NCBI GenBank assembly: GCA_028290165.1
Contig: JAQGKJ010000851.1
Location: 1-5,964, forward strand
Direction: 5' to 3'
Source of the DNA: Bradyrhizobium sp.
GTDB taxonomy: Bacteria > Pseudomonadota > Alphaproteobacteria > Rhizobiales > Xanthobacteraceae
Length of the DNA: 5,964 nucleotides
The notes beneath the pieces are model-generated. The model did not search any database. It saw only the letters and a list, made by a program, of their open reading frames with translations, and had not been told where the DNA came from. How positions within the stretch are numbered: the first letter of the stretch is position 1; every line of letters starts with the position of its first letter. The position numbers were made by a program, and so were the translations under genes. Shown in pieces: positions 4,007-5,964 of the stretch.

Positions 4007-5964
4007 TTGAATTTCGTTGGTAAATTCGACGCGAAGCTGCCTGTCGGGGCGGCGGCGCATTTCGATGGGCATGATGCGCATGCCCATGTCGAGGCCTTTT
4101 CTCAACACGCCACGCATGTCCCTCCGGGCGCGATTATCGTTCCGGACGCGCAGCTGCTGTTTAACGGCGATTTCAAGCGATCCGGCGTTGACCTGGTCCT
4201 TTCCAAGGACGACCACGAACTGGTCCTGCAGGATTACTTCAAGGGCGAGAAGCGAGCCGCGCTGGCGTCGCCCGACGGCGCCCACCTCACCGGCGATATC
4301 ATCAACGCGCTGACCGGCCACCAGCAATTCGCGCAGGCCGACGGCACCGCCAGCGCCGGCAAGGTCATCGGCCATGTGACCAAACTCGTCGGCACCGCCA
4401 CCGTCATCCGTAACGGCGTCTCGGTCATCCTGAACAATGGCGATAACGTCGAAAAAGGCGACGTCGTCCAGTCCGGATCCAATTCGACGCTCGGCATCAC
4501 CTTCATCGACGGCACCGTGTTCGGCCTGTCGTCGAATGCGAGGATGGTGCTCAACGAAATGGTCTACGACCCGAACGGGTCGAACAATTCATCGCTGATC
4601 AGCCTGGTGGCGGGGACCATCTCGTTTGTCGCCGGCGAGACCGCCAAGCACGGCGACATGAAGGTCGACACGCCGGTTGCCACCATGGGCATCCGCGGCA
4701 CCGCGGTGCTGGTCGAGATCGACTTCAGCGTCCAGCTACAGCAGCCCATTCAAGGACCACCCGTTCAAGGACCACCCGTTCCAGGCGCTCCGCCGCCGCC
4801 TCCTTTGGACACTCTTTCTGCTCCTACCGCGAAATTCCAGGTTCTGGTCGAGCCGGACGGCACCACCGGGTCGTACATTCTGTTCGAGAAGACCACAGGT
4901 ACGCCGATTGCGACGGTCAATCAGGCCGGGCAGCAAATCAACATCAGTGGGGGCCAGGTCAGCATCACCAGTGCCCCGCTGTCGCCGGAAATGCAGAAGC
5001 TCATACAAGACGTTTTTGCGCAGAAGTTCACGGACAATTCCAATCCCAACACTAAAACGGCATCGAGTTCCGGTTCGAGTAGCCCCGATACGACGCAGTC
5101 ACAGAGCGGGCACCAGGGCGACACGTCGACGAAGACTGACGGCCCCACCGTCACCGTCACCGTCAAAGCGGCGAATGACGCGGATGGAGGTGACCCGACG
5201 ATCGCCGGGCAACACATCGCCGGCCCGCCGACGGTTACTGCGTTCGGAGGTCACCTGACGGAGCTCGCCAAGACGACCGGCGATACCACCGACAAGGACG
5301 CTACCTTCGGCACGATCTTTTTTGCCGACATCAATGTCGGCGATCGTCCGGCCGTGACGATCAATCCGAATGTCACGTTCACCTACCACGACGCCCAGGG
5401 CAACGACATCACCGCCACGGTGAAGAACAGCGCGCAGTGGCTTGCCGACGTCACGAAGGTCGAAGCCAATCTCGTTTTGGTGCCCGACCCCGGCAACACC
5501 AACGCCGGTTCCGTGAGATGGAAGTACGGCGTCTCGGATGCTTCTTTCGACTTTCTCGCCGCGGGCGAGACGCTGACGCTGACTTACACGGCGCACGTCG
5601 ACAACGGTTTTGCATTAAACCCCGAAACGACTGATCAGACTTTCTCGATCTTTATCACCGGCACCAACGACGTTCCGCACATCAGCACCGGGCCGGAATC
5701 GGTCGCGTATTCGGGCGGCAAGACCACCGTCGGCGGAAACCTGCAGACCGTGGGTGGCCCCACCACAGGAACGCTGGCATTTACCGATGTCGATCTGACC
5801 GATACCCACAAGGTTACGGCCACGCTGACGGACGCGTCACTGTCCGGAGGCAGGACACTTGATGAAGCGGCGCTTGATCTGCTGGCGCCCACGCCCATGG
5901 CGGCTTTCGAAAAAGCCCTCTCCGCAAAGATTTTGGCCGGCAATGACAGCACGGGGACCGGCAG
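4007..5964 (+). CDS. Giant LapA-like adhesin with FecR domain and VCBS repeats (3' partial)
   Basis: N-terminal 652 codons of a large surface protein; the frame is open to the window edge. The start is a TTG at 4007 (weak GGGGG at 3998-4002). The frame has a stop at 3968 and no ATG before residue 180, so any later start would remove conserved parts. Residues 1-118 form an N-terminal module with a His-rich stretch (18-37) and LLFNGDFKRSGVDLVLS (50-66). Residues 119-238 are a FecR domain ending in DTPVATMGIRGTAV (221-234). A proline-rich insert spans 247-266, and a FecR-like continuation (FQVLVEPDGTTGSY, 277-290) runs to about 340. A Ser/Thr-rich linker (345-432) leads to a VCBS repeat (about 434-559, ending TGTNDVP) and the start of a second (GTLAFTDVDLTDTHKVTATL, 588-607). 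There is no N-terminal signal peptide or membrane segment, which fits type I secretion through a C-terminal signal. The FecR part lacks the sigma-regulator architecture and probably has a structural or anchoring role. It is divergent from the LapG-like protease, its possible processing enzyme. Confidence 0.88.
   Translation, partial: MNFVGKFDAKLPVGAAAHFDGHDAHAHVEAFSQHATHVPPGAIIVPDAQLLFNGDFKRSGVDLVLSKDDHELVLQDYFKGEKRAALASPDGAHLTGDIINALTGHQQFAQADGTASAGKVIGHVTKLVGTATVIRNGVSVILNNGDNVEKGDVVQSGSNSTLGITFIDGTVFGLSSNARMVLNEMVYDPNGSNNSSLISLVAGTISFVAGETAKHGDMKVDTPVATMGIRGTAVLVEIDFSVQLQQPIQGPPVQGPPVPGAPPPPPLDTLSAPTAKFQVLVEPDGTTGSYILFEKTTGTPIATVNQAGQQINISGGQVSITSAPLSPEMQKLIQDVFAQKFTDNSNPNTKTASSSGSSSPDTTQSQSGHQGDTSTKTDGPTVTVTVKAANDADGGDPTIAGQHIAGPPTVTAFGGHLTELAKTTGDTTDKDATFGTIFFADINVGDRPAVTINPNVTFTYHDAQGNDITATVKNSAQWLADVTKVEANLVLVPDPGNTNAGSVRWKYGVSDASFDFLAAGETLTLTYTAHVDNGFALNPETTDQTFSIFITGTNDVPHISTGPESVAYSGGKTTVGGNLQTVGGPTTGTLAFTDVDLTDTHKVTATLTDASLSGGRTLDEAALDLLAPTPMAAFEKALSAKILAGNDSTGTG
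4749..4778 (+). repeat. Perfect 15-bp tandem duplication in the adhesin coding sequence
   Basis: TTCAAGGACCACCCG occurs twice head to tail (4749-4763 and 4764-4778). In frame it encodes QGPPV twice (residues 249-258), within a proline-rich insert that ends PGAPPPPPL. It is in frame (5 codons per unit), so copy-number change by slippage would alter linker length without breaking the gene. Confidence 0.85.

Noticed and set aside
4677..5258. Plus-strand open frame overlapping the adhesin in another frame
   Set aside because: The product is Arg/Ser/Pro-rich as expected of an out-of-frame reading of GC-rich DNA; the adhesin frame has clear FecR and VCBS motifs across the same bases.
1..5964. CRISPR array, tRNA, rRNA or transposase gene
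   Set aside because: No regularly spaced repeat array, no tRNA-like cloverleaf with expected conserved bases, and no transposase motifs were seen on either strand.

Overview
The window looks like a chromosomal segment of a high-GC alphaproteobacterium, most likely Bradyrhizobium or a close relative such as Rhodopseudomonas or Afipia. The clues are GC-rich codon choice, a composite intergenic repeat at 1205-1332 of a type I associate from memory with this group, and an N-terminal FecR/VCBS adhesin architecture familiar from Bradyrhizobium. No database search was possible.

Layout: (i) 1-1168 (+) is the 3' portion of a branched-chain-amino-acid-type ABC transporter substrate-binding protein; its start lies outside the window. 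(ii) 1169-1360 is intergenic and mostly filled by the palindromic repeat. (iii) Two minus-strand genes follow. The upstream one (2585-3382) encodes a LapG-type periplasmic transglutaminase-like cysteine protease with an intact Cys-His-Asp triad. The downstream one (1361-2482) encodes an exported, cysteine-rich protein with two LprI/DUF1311-like repeats. They are 102 bp apart with a hairpin between them. (iv) 3383-4006 is a 624-bp region without a convincing gene, increasingly AT-rich to the right. It holds back-to-back hairpins, a CRP-like palindrome, a 20-bp dyad and a tandem direct repeat with an 11-bp period. (v) From 4007 (+) to the window edge runs the first 652 codons of a very large surface protein: an N-terminal module, a FecR domain, a proline-rich insert, a Ser/Thr-rich linker, one VCBS repeat and the start of a second. 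It runs off the end without a stop.

How the genes may work together: LapG proteases are known to release LapA-type type I-secreted adhesins by cutting near their N terminus, under c-di-GMP control through LapD. Here a LapG homologue is divergent from a LapA-like adhesin across a long shared control region, which suggests a protease-substrate pair. The adhesin carries a FecR-type N terminus rather than an obvious LapA retention module, and I see no canonical TAAG/PAAG cleavage site, so the pairing is an inference. No LapD, type I exporter or cyclic-di-GMP enzyme lies in the window. The substrate-binding protein appears unrelated to this module.
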